In this document: positions 49,120 through 62,249 of the stretch, piece by piece
How positions within the stretch are numbered: the first letter of the stretch is position 1
How the letters are laid out: each line of letters begins with the position of its first letter
NCBI RefSeq assembly: GCF_036417845.1
Contig: NC_089981.1
Span: forward strand, 28,324,553-28,388,552
Source: Apteryx mantelli
Lineage: Eukaryota; Chordata; Aves; Apterygiformes; Apterygidae
DNA length: 64,000 nucleotides
Direction: 5' to 3'
Notes under the pieces: generated by a model
The model's database searches: none
Told to the model about the DNA's origin: nothing
What the model saw: only the letters and a program-made list of their open reading frames with translations
Position numbers and translations under genes: made by a program

Positions 49120-49445
49120 AGCTGAGCACTTTGGAAACCAGTGCCCCTTCAGAGTCACAGCTACCCCGGCCCAGAGGAACGGGCCCACGGGAGCGGCAGC
49201 GTGGTCAAGCTCTGAGAGCAGGAGCAGCGGCGAAATCCTGGCGGGAATGTTAAGGGAAGCTGATCTGATCAATAAAGGCGGGTTGGCAGGCCAGGAGGGT
49301 TTCTGTCACGACACGGTAAGCGAGCCCGGGGTCACCAGTCCCCGATGGCTCCGGGGCTGGCTGTTGGGGCAGTTCTCGCTCCATTTGCAGCCCTCGCAGC
49401 CCTGCCTGCTGCTGCCGCGGCGCCCTGCTACTGCAAGCACATCAT
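49120..49445. promoter_or_regulatory. CpG-rich patch in LMO1 intron 1
   Basis: GC-rich sequence about 3 kb upstream of exon 2. Frames under 81 codons, none recognisable. No exon encoding the LMO1 N-terminus was found in it on the minus strand. Confidence 0.35.
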
Positions 49446-51129
49446 TGTCTTAGGAGAGGCTTTGGCGAGTAAGAGGAATGTAACACTTTGATTTTCTTCT
49501 AATAACTAGCAAAGGAACAGATATATATATTTTTAAACAGTACCTTAAGCAAGGAAAAAAGCTATGTATTTGGTCAGTGTTCAGCAGGGGGCTTTCTAAT
49601 GAAAAAGGTACTATTTCAGAGATCATACGATGTTCAAAGCTGCTATTCCCACTCAGATAATAACGAGCAAGGTCAGCCTCTGCTGGTCAGGTTCAGTGTT
49701 TTGAAATTGCATTTTGGTCTGCGAGGCTTCCCTCCGACATCCCAACCAGCCAATCTGAACGGCGCGCTCACACAACTACAGAAAGTTGCAGCTGCAATTA
49801 GCTGCTGAGCTGACACAGCAGGCAAGGCGTGAAACAAAATTTCAAAAACTGCCAAACTTGATCAGCAAGGGTTCCTTGCATGCTTGCCATGTCATTTCCA
49901 AGCAACAAGAGAGCAGCATCTCAAAAGCTTAACCCCTTTTGCAGGCTTGCAGAGAGAGGACCCAGACAACGCCAAGCCCCACCTTCCTCTTCCTACCTCC
50001 CCGTCAACAAACCCCAAACAGTCAGGGCTTTGCAGGCAGAAACTACTTGCAGAGCTGCTCTTTCTTTTTGCAGATTTCCCCACTGTGAAACTGCAAGGAT
50101 GCTTCATCTCTCTATTTAGATTTTTTCCCCCAGTACTCAGCAAACAGGCTGAGAGACTGAGTTCCTTTCGATCAGGGGCATGTGGGGCCTGAACAGGGGC
50201 TGCCAAGAAACCAAAGGCTCACCTTAGACCAATCCCACGCACACACCGGGAGCCAGGATGAGAAAAGTACCTTCGCAGAGCTAGAAAAACTAACAACTGG
50301 ATACTCAGCTGCTTAAATATATGTTCACAAAGGGAACTCTGGGTGATTACTAAATTCTGAAAGAAACATCAAGTTCCCTTCTCCTCTCCTGTTGCTAGCC
50401 ATCCATCGCTATCTTTTCTTAGAAACAGTAGATGAGGCCTTTCTATTTTTGGCTACCTACACTCTCTTCTTTGCCCTTTACAACTTAGACTTGCTGCTGG
50501 TAAATACAAAACAAAACCTGTTTTGAGTGCTCCAAGCTCCAATGCACATTAAAAAATTATAGACACCACCTCTGGTCACACTGAAATTTATGACTGTGTC
50601 TAAAGAGGCTGTTACTGTAGTGGGTAATCTAAACTTTACCTCTATTCACAGTCGGACAAACTAGCTTTAATCAGCCCGTATCTTCTCAGTCGGGGTCTTT
50701 CTGTAAAATTATTCAGCTGGCTTTATAACACAAGTGTCCACTAAGTACACCCCTAAGTTCTTCTCAGCCATTTTAGCGATATTTCCATTCACATGGCAAT
50801 CAGCAGCAGTTCCTCTAAGGGCACTGTTCATAAAGCCTCATTTCCAAGAGAGCCTAGAAACTTTATAAATGGTAGGCCTTTTAAATAACAGTTATCTGCA
50901 ATGGCCCTATGGCGTATGTCTCCACAGTGCTCTGGTCTGCAAGAGAGCTGCTGGTCCCCTCTGAAAGCAGGGAAGTTCACCACCTAATTTCTTTAATGCA
51001 ACTCTAAAGGTTAATTGGTCTGAAAGAGTAATGTGGGACTGCTGGCTAATGATATATGCCTCAAGGCTTTGCAGCTTGCCTGTATTTTATACAGTCAAGT
51101 CCAGAGCATAAAACGCAGGTGATATCACC

Positions 51130-51355
51130 ACGGTTTTTCAGACCCCCCTAGCCGCGCGGCTTGGCTCCCCCTCCCACGCGAGCCCTCCCTCTGCCCATGG
51201 CGGCGGCGCTGAAGGCGGTGCTGGACGTCCCACCTGCGTTTCGTGCCTTGTTAGAGGGGGCTCAGTTCAGTGCTGCCGCTGCACTCCTCATTACCGCTGC
51301 GGAGAACCAAAAACAAGCCTAATGAGGAGTGCGAGAGCGTACAGTATGGGCTGGG
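51130..51355. promoter_or_regulatory. CpG island in LMO1 intron 1 with inverted repeat
   Basis: CpG-rich, about 5.2 kb upstream of exon 2. It contains a perfect 13-base inverted repeat GCACTCCTCATTA (51281-51293) and TAATGAGGAGTGC (51320-51332) around a 26-base loop, and a plus-strand 41-codon frame with a good start context. LMO1 has alternative 5' exons in mammals, so an alternative promoter is possible, but I could not find the known alternative N-terminus here. Confidence 0.45.
51197..51322 (+). other. 41-codon micro-frame in the intronic CpG island
   Basis: ATG in a CCCATGG context opens a 41-residue frame starting MAAALKAVLDVPPAFRALLEG and ending in TAA. It is Ala/Leu-rich and predicted partly helical, but resembles no protein I know. 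It is antisense to LMO1. Short frames of this kind arise easily in GC-rich DNA, so expression is doubtful. Confidence 0.12.
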
Positions 51356-51876
51356 AGGAGGGACGTCCTCCCACGTTCCCTAAGGAATCTGGCCAAAATC
51401 TTCAATTTGCCATTTATGACAGCTAATTAGTTATTCTATTCAAAATCTTTGCTTTAAATAAAAGAACTAATTATACACAAAGGTCAGTCCCCCACCTCCT
51501 GTGAAGCACACATAATTGGCTTATTTCCCCAACATTGTGTGTATGTTTTACACAATGCTTTCAGGCAGATGGCTTTAACTCTTTCCCTCTGCAATTTTTT
51601 TTTAAAACTTTTTCTCAGATTAGCTGCTCTTAGCATAAAAGCTTGCTCAACAACAAAGGCAATAACTACGGAAAAAATACCCATGCCCACAAAGGTTCTT
51701 GACATGAAAAATGCTTCCTATCCATTTGTACAGCACCCTGCACATAGTAGCACTGGAATCAGGTTTTTATTCTCCACCACAAACTCCTGCTTGAACAGTG
51801 GCTTTCAGACTCTGTTACCACATTTTTGAATAACCCATCCTCCGAAAGCCACAATTCTTACAGGTTTAAATTATGC

Positions 51877-51894
51877 TTTTTTTTTTTTTTTTTT
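51877..51894. repeat. Poly(T) tract, 18 bases
   Basis: An uninterrupted T run in LMO1 intron 1; on the LMO1 strand it is poly(A). No adjacent retroposed body recognised. Confidence 0.9.
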
Positions 51895-52093
51895 AAGATT
51901 TATTGCAATTTATGTAAGTGATTACTGCAGGAATCCAGCATTCTGGTGCTAAAAGCAATTTTGGTTTAAAGACTGGAATTTTTGGCAATTAGGCAATAGG
52001 GCCTAGGTTTCAGAATTCCACTTGAGGCAAAAAATGTTTATTTCTACCATCAATAGTCTTTAAATGAACTGACCTCCTTTTGCCTACTAACAA

Positions 52094-52106
52094 CCCCCCC
52101 CCCCCC
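52094..52106. repeat. Poly(C) tract, 13 bases
   Basis: A single C run in AT-rich intron. Similar C runs occur at 2005-2016, 5914-5923 and 24275-24288. Confidence 0.9.
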
Positions 52107-55100
52107 TAGTATTTGGCTGCAAAAGATGAAAAAGTAACTGAAGAACAGGAGTAATCTTATTAACTCCTGTCTCATCACCATAAATAAGCAGCAGTCTTGC
52201 ATCTTTTTTCAGAGGATCTGATATCATTTAAAAGCATTAGAGCCCTGCATCACCCATTTAAGTAAATGTAGACAGTCATTGCCAAAAAGATGCAGTGAAT
52301 TTTAATTCCCTTTGAAAAGAGACTCACTTTGTATTCCCAGTATTGTATTACTCACCTATGAATATTACACCCTGAGAAACAAGTTAAACTGTGCACTTCC
52401 ACTGAATTGAAAGTATGCAGTCTTGGGCATCTTCACCAAGAATTTAGTTTGAAGATTTATGGTCAGCCAGTCAGCAAGGTGAAACTCATTGTGTCATCGT
52501 GTCATCTGTATATCCAATTAAAACATTACATTTGGAACACTGAGTACTCGCAACGAAATGCTTATGAACAAGCTTTAGACCATTCATCAAAATTATTCAG
52601 TGAGTAACCACAATCTTTCTTCATTTCCAGTTTTATGCTGCAATATAAAGCAGGTGATTTTTACAGTGGCTTTAGCAATTCATTTGTGGTATTCCTTCTT
52701 CTGAATCATTACTGAATAAAATCCCCAAGCATGGTGAAAAAGTAGCTGGAGGGGGAGGTTAATAGGAGAAACAACATTTTCATCATAATTTCTATTCTAA
52801 CTATGCTATAGTTCTTCCAAGAGCAACAGCAAATTTTTTGGCCTTAGAGGTTCTGAATAAACTTCAGTGAAACTTACTGTAGGGTCTAGTTTCCTGTGGC
52901 ACTTGCAGCTGCCTAAAAGTGATCCAAAGCTTCCTGAGACCCTCTAATCTCATATGCAGAGACCTTATTTTTAAGCCACTTGCTCAGAAAAACAGATGTG
53001 TCCAAAATAATCATTCCCATCATGCTAATCCGTACCAAGGGGAGTCCTGATTCATGAGACAAGGTTTGGGGTTAGACTCTCAAATTTCCTTTTCCCCCAA
53101 AGTTTGGAGGCTTAGGATCCCTCTGTTACTGAGCAGTGCTTACCAAAGGACAACCTGTAGCGATAAAGGGAACACGTGCAGCAGGACTGAATGCAAACCA
53201 TAATAATTGCTGCTGCAAAACAGTTTCTATAAATCATTCCCGTAAGCAACATTTTCCCTGTGCTCATAAAATATGCTTGTTTGAGCTTTAATTTTTCATA
53301 ATTGGCGTATGTCCAAAGCTTAATCTTAGCACATGCCGTGTTTCAGTAAAATCCATTTTTATTGTTTTGAGCCCTGGGAACAGTTAAAAACATGCAGATT
53401 TCTTACACTTTCAACCTAGTCTGAGAACATTCTGATCAGACTTTCTTCATTAGTCACAATTTAACATCCTACAATCTGGCAAAGGTCATGATTTTAGGTG
53501 GCCAGTTCCCTCATTCACTTTCTGTAGCAGGAAAAAAAGCCAGGAATATGCACAGGGTCTGACAATGGAAAGACTACTCTCAAACCAGCTTTATAGCAGT
53601 GTAAGAATACCACAGATGAGAAAATGATTATTAGGGATTATTAGTCTAGAATTTTTCCCATATTCCTCAATAGTCCATAGATTTGCAGGTTACCATTAAA
53701 ATGATACTAAGCTCCAAAGTTTTGCTAGTCAAGGGGTTTGGCTGCCAAAGCAAACCAAAGGAAGAAGAGTCTCCAAGTTAAACGATCACAAAGTTAAGGA
53801 CTCATCCCTCACTTCTCAGTTATTTAGGAATAACCTGAGCATCAATGTTAAATCCAGGGACTGTTTATTGTCCTTTCCCCCACCCCCTTCCAAAAGGGAA
53901 AGAAAATGAAATGAAAAAACTCTATTATCAAGTTGAAATCCCAAAAAGCACTTGAGAAGTTAAAATTCAAGTCAATTATTTCCACGCACACGTGTAATAA
54001 TCCACAGTTCTGGTTTTCTGGTTAAAATGTGTCACTTAACATATTACTAGTGAGGTTTCAAGAGATATGCAAAGATGTGCGGTGTAGCAGAGCTCAGGTT
54101 TAGCAGTGAAACATTAACATCACCCTGACAGATTTGGTACACTATATATGTGAATATTTTAAGGAGAAAAGAACTATATCATTGCACGATCATCATCATC
54201 TTTTCTACAGCCTTTTAGCAGACATATACAATGTCAAGCTAAGCTTTTGGCAACCTTAATAGAATTTCAGTGCCCACTGCCAAATGGCCATTTGATGTTC
54301 TGCTCTATGTACACTGATGAAGCAATCTGTCACAAGCCTTAATGCAGGCAATGATGACTATCCAATCTAAAGCTTTCACAGGCTTATAGAAATTTCTCAA
54401 GACTTTTGGAGCCTATAATAATTTGTGCAATACCACAAAAGAATTTGGAATTCTGGTGCCCTGTATTTAATGAAATATGAATACACTCTTTTAAATGTTT
54501 CTAGAAGAAATCCTACTCAGGCCAAAAGCGTATTTTACACCGTCAATCACGAGGAAGTTGTGCTGGCAACTCTGAAATAGCTGTAGTGACTGCAAGTTAT
54601 TCTAGCAGGAAAGTAACAGGCCCTCCCCCACAACTTTCTGCAAAGCTGAACACTGATGCCCATGCCTTGCACAAGATTAGTACAACTGCACTTTAACTCT
54701 AGAAATATATAAGGACTACAGATCTATTTGCATATTTTCTTCATTTTCAAGAGATGAGTAAGGATTCACCTACAAAGAATGCAGAGAGTCCCTCCACTTA
54801 ATGCAATCCATGAAACAGACACAATTGCTGCTGACCTTCTAGAAGTCATGAAATACACCTCCCTAATGGTTCAGAAAGATGCAGTTATCCTGAAAACCTG
54901 GGCTCTTCTCCCTTTCCTAGCAAAACCAGACCAACTCATCTGCTATTAAAAGTTGAAAGGGGCAGGGCAGGAAGGAGAGCTATTTCCTTCTCTCTTTGTT
55001 GAAAGGAAAAAACACAATACACTTCTTTGCAGGACCATTTGCATGCTGAGCTGTCAGACCATGCACTTTCCATTAAAGAGATAGCATCCCTTTTCATAAG

Positions 55101-58100
55101 TCCATTTGGGATCCATTTTAGTGTTATCTAAAAATCAAATCTACATGGTAATCCTTTTAATGTACTCTTGACTTTTAAAAACAGCTTTATGTTCCTTCAG
55201 GAAATGTTTTAAGCCATTACTCAGTAATTACTACTCACCCATGAAAACACTGATCTTTTACAATATATAATCAGTTTGCTGACTTAAAAAAATAAAGCAG
55301 ACTGGAATTTCGTCTCATGAAGGTAGTGGAGAAAAACCAAGGTTAAGAGAGTAGACCCCCCTCCCCTCATATTTCAAAGTGGTGTTTTTTCCTGTCGCCT
55401 GAAAGTGACTGAGGTGGGCATAGTGTCAAGTTTGTTAAGTCTCCAGGTGTGGTTGGTCGTGAGACTCTGAATCTCAGTTTTGCATTGGTGATCACTGCGC
55501 AAGCAACCAATAAATAATTACTGATTTAAAAAGCAGAATTTGTATCATCTTGGATACAAACAAAGCTCTAACCTTCTGCAAGTGTTGAAGTTTTGAACGA
55601 CACTATATGACCTCCTGAAAGACTGGCAAGATAGGAAAGTTGTAATTGTGAAATACCGCGTGAAATTTGCAGAGTTGCTTTGGTGAACGTAGCCATACAG
55701 TCTCCAGTGAAAAAACTCAAGCTATATGACTAGATCCTTGCTTGGCTTTGAAAATCTTGACCAGACTGCTTCTAGTTCATCAGTCATTTTTAAAGAGGAA
55801 CACACTACCACAGAACCCAATAACAAGTTTGAGACTTCAGCTGTACAACAGAAAGTCTCAGAAGAGGTTCTCACGAGAGGTTCAGACCTAGTGCAATTGC
55901 ACTGGATTTCACCAGATTACATAGCATAGCAATGTCTAGTCAAACTTCAGGGGCCTGCAATTACCTCGAAAAGTCCTAATACCAGCTCCTAAAGATCCTG
56001 CCTCTCCCCCGTTGAACTCCTCTGCCCAAGTGCAGTCAGCTGTGAGGCAGAGGAGAGGTTTTGAGGAACAGCAAGCCAGCACAAGGCAGCCAAGAGTAGC
56101 CAGCAAGGGCAAAAGAGAGCACTTTGCTCAGTTACAGCTCCTGTCTGAGACCAACTAGACAAAAGTCCAAGGCGTCTGTAATGCCAGCAGTTGGAGTACA
56201 GAAGGACTATGGATATTCTGGTCATGCATGCAGTTTAACAAAGACCCTAGACATTTCAACAAGTATAGCCCATCAAAAACTGCAATGATGCTTCACATCC
56301 CACCACTGACCCAAGACAGGGCAACACCCTCTTTGCTCTTACCCTGGCAAAGGCAGTTTGATATTTCAAGGCTATTAAAAAAGCAGAGTGAATTCTGTCA
56401 GGGAGAACTTGCTGTATCTTGCAAATAATATCAACTACGGTTGTTGTTCTTCAAATGCAAAAAAGATGGAAAAGGGAGAGAAAGCTGGGGCTAAATACTT
56501 CTCCTGCTCCCATTCTTCTGTTTACTGAAGTCTAGCTTGAGCCCTACCTAGCCACAGCTTGCTTCCACAGGCACATCTTGCTTTATCCCATTTCGCTCCT
56601 AGGTTTAGGATGGAAAAAGTTGTGCTCCTGACCATCTCCCCCTTCATTTGCAGGGAAAGGTATGCAGCCCCCCAGTACAACACTCTTCATTAAACATTTG
56701 TTCCAGCTGAAGTCGGCTAGTAACTATACATCTCAAACTATTTTTGTTTATTCAAAACAGATTAAGTCAGGGCTTGCAATCCACAGCTGGCCATTAATAC
56801 TACCCTTCTTTACAAGAAATTATGCTGATAAGAATTAAGAGTGGTCTCTTGGCATTAGCTGTTGTATACTCCTTCAATAACGAGTTCCTCTGAGGTGATG
56901 TATAGAGATAGGATTTGAGCACTATTACTCCGGACAAGAAAAATGACCCAAATAGGAGAGTAAAACTGCAAGACATTTTTTTCTTATGTCTTTTTGCAAA
57001 ATGCCCCAAAAAGGCTTTGAAAACTCTACTGTAATTTGCCAACTGTTCCAGAACAAAGAGAGCACTAAGTGTTTGGGGCAAGTTAGTATGACATTTGGTT
57101 TGCATTAAAACATCTAAGAATGAAATACACTGTAACACAGCATATTCTATTCTATTAACTATTCAGGAGCATCACAGCATTCGGAATATGGATGAGAAGT
57201 TGGAATTGCAGGAGACATTCCTCTTCTTACAGCTGACCACTGAGTTGAATTCAAGCTGATCCTAAGGGAGCCGTTTTCATTAACCTACAGTAGCTCTCTA
57301 ATCCTATTCCTTGAATTTCAGACCACCTCCACTACAAGAATTTATGACCTGCTGCCTGCACTTTGGATGGAACTCGTGCTCTACTCTTTTCCTCTATGCA
57401 TCCTGCTCCTCTGGATCATTACCATTGCTTTGTGCAGCAACTGATCCTCTTAAAGTGGAAGTCTGCTTTTCAATTCAGTTATTTATGCTCCATTTAATTC
57501 TCACCAACATACATGAAGATGCTGATGGTTTCACTTGGTTAAAAACAATAAAAAAGATCATATGACCTAGCTGAGTGTTCAGAACGAAAAGCGTCCTGAA
57601 ACATGGAGAGTCCTGAAGTCCTGACTGAGTACGTATCTCCTTACGCTTTGCCTGAAACCTCAGACTAAAAAGAAGGAAATTCTAAAACACTAACCTTCAG
57701 CTCTAAAAATTCTAAACTTATGCCCCAAAAACCATACCGAGCAGCCTTTCCTGCACTGCATTTTGACAGGAGATTCTCTACTGCTTGATTTGCTTAGCTT
57801 TTGCCCACCTCATCGTAAGATTCCTGACTCTTGAAAAGAACTCCTTCACTGCGCTAATGAAATGAGGAGTCGTAAGTGCCCTGCAATCCTTTTTAGAAAA
57901 GTCTGTATCTCCAGATGAGTCTCAATTTCACAGCATCAGGGAACTGTGTGCCAATGCACTGAACCGGAACACGAGAGGCCAGCAGGAGTTGCAGACAACA
58001 ATGCTAACATCAGGGTTATTTTAGATTAAAGTACTTCCAAATCAATTTTGGATTCAAACTTTTAAATGCACTCTCCAGAAGGAATCTGCACTTACCAAGT

Positions 58101-59056
58101 ATTTTCAAGGCTAATTTTCTAAGCTTGAGTGAAACTCATTTTTATCTATGGAAAAGATGCAACTACCCTTTGCTACTAAGGCTGGGTCATAGCTGGAAAA
58201 TTAGGCAGACATCTGTCCTATAAAGGAATAAAATACCTAAGACAACATCCATAAAACTGCAGACACAAAAAAATGCCCTACAGATGCTCTTTGGGAGTGA
58301 TTTGAACTGAAACTAGAAGTTGTCAAGACATTTGGGACCAATGTTGCTTCTCATATAGAGAGGTCCCCTATACTCCACATAAGCAGTCCTATTTCACCAG
58401 GGGCGTCAGGGCATATTCTGTGCTATCCAGGAGACCTGAACTGCACTCCAGGGAAGTATATTATGCTGTAGCGGAAAAAGAGTGAGCTAAACATTCAGAT
58501 GCAGTCTGAGGGCCAGATTTTGCCAGACTAAAAATGTTGTAGAATCAAGGTAGATCCTCAGCACTCTACGGAAAGAAAGTGGCTGTGATGAGAGAAGGGA
58601 ATGTATAAGACAGATGGGAGAGTTAAGGTTAGAGTTCAAACTGAAAGCAATTAAGACGAGTAAGAGTGCTCTGCAACTTGACACAGGTTTGCATTGTATT
58701 CAGAACTTTTCACTGGCGTTAAGCATCTTAACTTGTGTATAGAAAGATTATAATTAAAACCTGACAAGCTTAAATTAGTCATTTATAAAAGGTTCTCCAG
58801 AAGGCTTTTAAAGCAGACTAAACATATCTATTAGAATGGAAGAAAGGGAAAAAAAATGGAGCCGTTTTCAGTTACAATAGTTTTCCTTACCTAGATTTCT
58901 TGAGAGATTAGATAAATTTAAAATCAAAGTTCTGCAACTGTCTAAAGCCACTTAAAAGGGGGAAGAGGAAAGAAGCGCGGCAATTAGAAAAACCTTAAAA
59001 AAAAAAATTTAACAGCCTACAGTCCTTTGGATGAATACAAGCACTTCAGAAACCCT

Positions 59057-59060
<4 letters not shown>

Positions 59061-59088
<28 letters not shown>
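59061..59088. repeat. Poly(A) tract, 28 bases
   Basis: The longest homopolymer of the window, followed by GAGAGATCC. I looked upstream for a processed pseudogene or SINE body and saw none. Confidence 0.9.
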
Positions 59089-59091
<3 letters not shown>

Positions 59092-59099
59092 AGATCCTA

Positions 59100-59340
59100 A
59101 TTTCCCTTCAGGATTTGGAGCACTTCAGGGAGCACTCTATTATGGGTCCCCGGGGATAGGGGGAATTATGTCAATCTGCCACAAGAAGCTGGGCAGTTAG
59201 CAAGAGGCAGCCGGATCATGGGCTTTCAGCGTTCCAGGCCAATTAGAGCAGAGGGAGAGTTTTCACCTCACACTGGTTATTCAGATTAATTCATAGTATT
59301 TCGCTGCTATACAATTTTCCCAAGAATTCAAGAAAACCAA
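59100..59340. promoter_or_regulatory. Candidate enhancer-like block in LMO1 intron 1
   Basis: Repeat-free non-coding block directly after the A28 tract, with GGCCAATTAGAGC (homeodomain-like, near 59238-59250), CAGATTAATTCATAG and TACAATTTTCCC. The look is that of conserved non-coding sequence; untested. Confidence 0.3.
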
Positions 59341-61084
59341 TCTAAAGAAAATTTGCTCTTTATTGAACAAAGAAACAAATCCACCAGTGTCAACTGACAC
59401 CAGGTAATTTATTCACCCTCAAAAGAAAAGAAGAAAATAGCTACAAATATTTTGATATTTCAAGAAAAAGTTCACAGACTATAAATATCTGGAAACCAGG
59501 TTATGAAAATAAAAGCCATCAAGGGCAGAGCCTCTGTGAAGTCCACCCTATTATTTCCAAATTATATTAGATTTCTTCATTCCCTGCCTCTCCTTTTCAT
59601 TGGGTGACCGTAGTGGTCAAGAAGTATGTTCCTACTGGACACCTACCTGGGACAAGAACAGAAGGCTTTGGTTTCACACAGTACACCTCCAGCACTGAGT
59701 CGCCCTCCTCTTCTCTACTACACAGGGCAAGAAAACAATCTGAGCTGTGCCTCAACGCACCTTTCAGCAAGGAAGCACAACTACACACATTTGCTTATTA
59801 ACCTAAAGAGGTTCTGCACAGCCTTACGCTATCCCTAGGTCTGGTTGCTCCCAAAGACCATGTCAGCCTCTCTGCAGTCCTCGTTTTTAGAGCTTTGGAG
59901 CAGATGCTCACATATCCGTCAAGCAGACAATATCAGTATTTTCAAACACCATAGGTTGCTCTTGTCGAGGCCTGTTGTAGCAGCCTGTTGCCACTGCTGA
60001 ACCCTCAGAAGTTACGTGATTGCAGCATCCTACTTTTGGGTGAGAAAGAGTGGCAAATAGCAAATGGAGGAAAGGAAGTCAGCATGAACATTATATAAAA
60101 TGGTACAGACACAGAGAACAGTAGTTCTTCAAAGGTAGCCTGTCCCTGAGAAAAATAATCAAGCTGTAGCAACAATGATTGCTCTAAACCTATGTTGTTT
60201 ATCTACAGCCCACGTTCATAGCTTCCACATGCAAAACATAATCCCTTTTTCCAATTCACCTCAACTCTACTGCACTCTATGTGGTATCTCTTTTGAGAGG
60301 AGTGTCTAAATTATCTAAGCACAGGAACAAAAATGTCACTTTAAAGCAAGCCATGATCTGCTACAGCAAAGCCTATGGTAAGTAATTTGTTACTTCAAGT
60401 GCCTTTTTTCTTTTCTGAGTGCCAACTGAACTTGAAGCTGTAATGAGCATATAGAAATCCTAGTTTGCTTCATCTTTACATACCACTGTTGTACTTATTC
60501 CCAATTCACAGTGAACCAAGAATCTGATAAGAAATAACAACATCTGCTCCTAATCCAGTACCCCATGGACACATGTGAATGAATATTTGCAAGACCCAAG
60601 ATCCAGTCTGAGTCCTTAAATGAATTGCTTACAAAGAGAAATTGGGTGAAAAAGAATAGATATCTGCATTTCAGTCACCTCAAATTTCAAGTCAAAATCT
60701 ATCCCACTTTTGGTTATCTATACTAGCAATTTCACAGCAACTACTGAGTGCAATTGCCACCCTCCTTTCAGGGAATTAAATAGCAGGATGACTTCTCAAG
60801 AGACTTGTCACTTTTCATGCAGGCTCAGCCTTATTTTCACTTCAGCCCACACCTAACAGCTGAAATCTAGCCCAAATCCCAAACAAACCCATCAGGCAAT
60901 ACACAAGAAGCGGCACAACTGCACCAAAAGCCAGCACAATCCAGTAAATTGAAAGCCAGTTTCTCCTCCCAGCTTTCTAACAAGAGCATCACTGAATCAT
61001 TCATTTCCCTTCTCACCTACCCTCTGCCTACCCTGCTGACAGCTACCTGGGGCAGGGATTATTTTCCTAGGGACATGCCTCGCA

Positions 61085-61480
61085 TGAATTCCTCTCCCAG
61101 GCAAGAACCTTGGAAAAACAGACTGGAGAGGACCTGCAAAGCTCACCCAGCCCAAGCCCTGCTCAGAGCCCAGCTAACTTCAGATGAGGTTGCTCAGGGC
61201 CACATCTAGTCAACTCCTGAAGCTTTCCAAGGAGGGAAGGAGGGCATTGCTGGGACCCTGTTCCCTCGGGCATCTAGTGAGAAGTCCCTTGCTGCAAATT
61301 GGGACTTCTGCCTCCTGTCCTTCCACTCTTCACCTTGGAGGAGAGTTTGGCTCAGCCTTCTCTGAACCCCCCCAAGATACTGGAAGCTGGCAGCTAGGTC
61401 TCCTTTCTGCCTTCTCTTCTCCAGGCTAGGCAAACCTGACTCCCTCAGCCTCCACCCACATGTCAGCTCCTGACCTGGTG
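61085..61480 (-). mobile_element. Decayed CR1 LINE 3' fragment
   Basis: Read on the minus strand, this segment carries blocks typical of the avian CR1 3' region in the right order: a GGCTGAGGGAG-like block, then GCCTGGAGAAGAGAAGGC, GGAGACCT, CTTCCAGTATCTTGG, the block around TGCAGCAAGGGACTTCTCACTAGAT, then GATGTGGCCCTGAGCAACCT and GCAGGTCCTCTCC. The terminal ATTCTATG-type octamers that end intact CR1 copies are not visible, so the extreme 3' end has been lost or has diverged. It is 5'-truncated, as CR1 copies usually are. It lies in LMO1 intron 1 in the same orientation as the gene. It is the only LINE copy I could recognise here. The family assignment is from remembered consensus blocks, and the edges are approximate. 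Confidence 0.85.
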
Positions 61481-62249
61481 TAGTGGCTCTACACTAGACT
61501 TGCTGGCCCACCTTGCATTCAAAGGACTATAGCTGATTTCAAAATTGACTGACTGATCTCTGGAAAGTGAAAACTTGTCATTTTTATATGATGGCACCAA
61601 GGATATGAATCAGGTACCTCAAAAATACTTGAATTCTTTTATGAGATCCATCACAAACTATTTCTAGAGCCTCAGCAATCTGAAACTTTGATTTTTAAAT
61701 ATGCTTCAAATGCTGACACTACACTGCTTTTGTCTAGAGACTTCCATACTGCTAGCCACATGCAACTGCAGGAATGAAACATGGCCATTTCCAGAGAGAA
61801 GTGAAGCCAAAAGAAAACACACATATAGCACTGTTTAAATGGCCAAGCATATCAGGGAAACCCTTCCTATGCATTAGTGCTCTGAGACAGCCTGTGTCCA
61901 TGCAGAATGGACACCACCTGCATTTTTAAGATTTGCCCATCCCTCTTTCCAAAACAACCCTCAAAAATAACAACGGTTCATCTACTGCTAAAAAGGTCAA
62001 GGGCTCTGTCAGCCCTCCTGAGATTTGAACTACTGGTTCCACAGAGTCTGCCAGTATCAAACATGACACTTAGATCAGTAGTTACTTGCCAGACATATCT
62101 AGTTTCCCATTTCTTCAGTTTCTAGTGTCAAAATACACTTGCAGTACAATATGCAAACCTCCACAGGCAATATCCTGTTGTGTGCATGGCAGGGAGGGAG
62201 GGGATGACAATTTTTGCAGGAAAAAGGCAATACATTAACATACATGATA

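Larger units (their letters stand above)
50985..51480. promoter_or_regulatory. Candidate conserved blocks flanking the 51.2 kb CpG island
   Basis: Below the island: AAAGGTTAATTGG, GGCTAATGATATATGCC and a GGTGATATCACC palindrome (12 bases, near 51119-51130). Above it: CAATTTGCCATTTATGACAGCTAATTAGTTATTC and AGAACTAATTATACAC. AT-rich motif-dense arms on both sides of a CpG island look like a developmental enhancer or alternative promoter. Confidence 0.4.

Noticed and set aside
59061-59088. Poly(A) tail of a processed pseudogene or SINE
   Set aside because: No gene-like or SINE-like body precedes it and no target-site duplication was seen.
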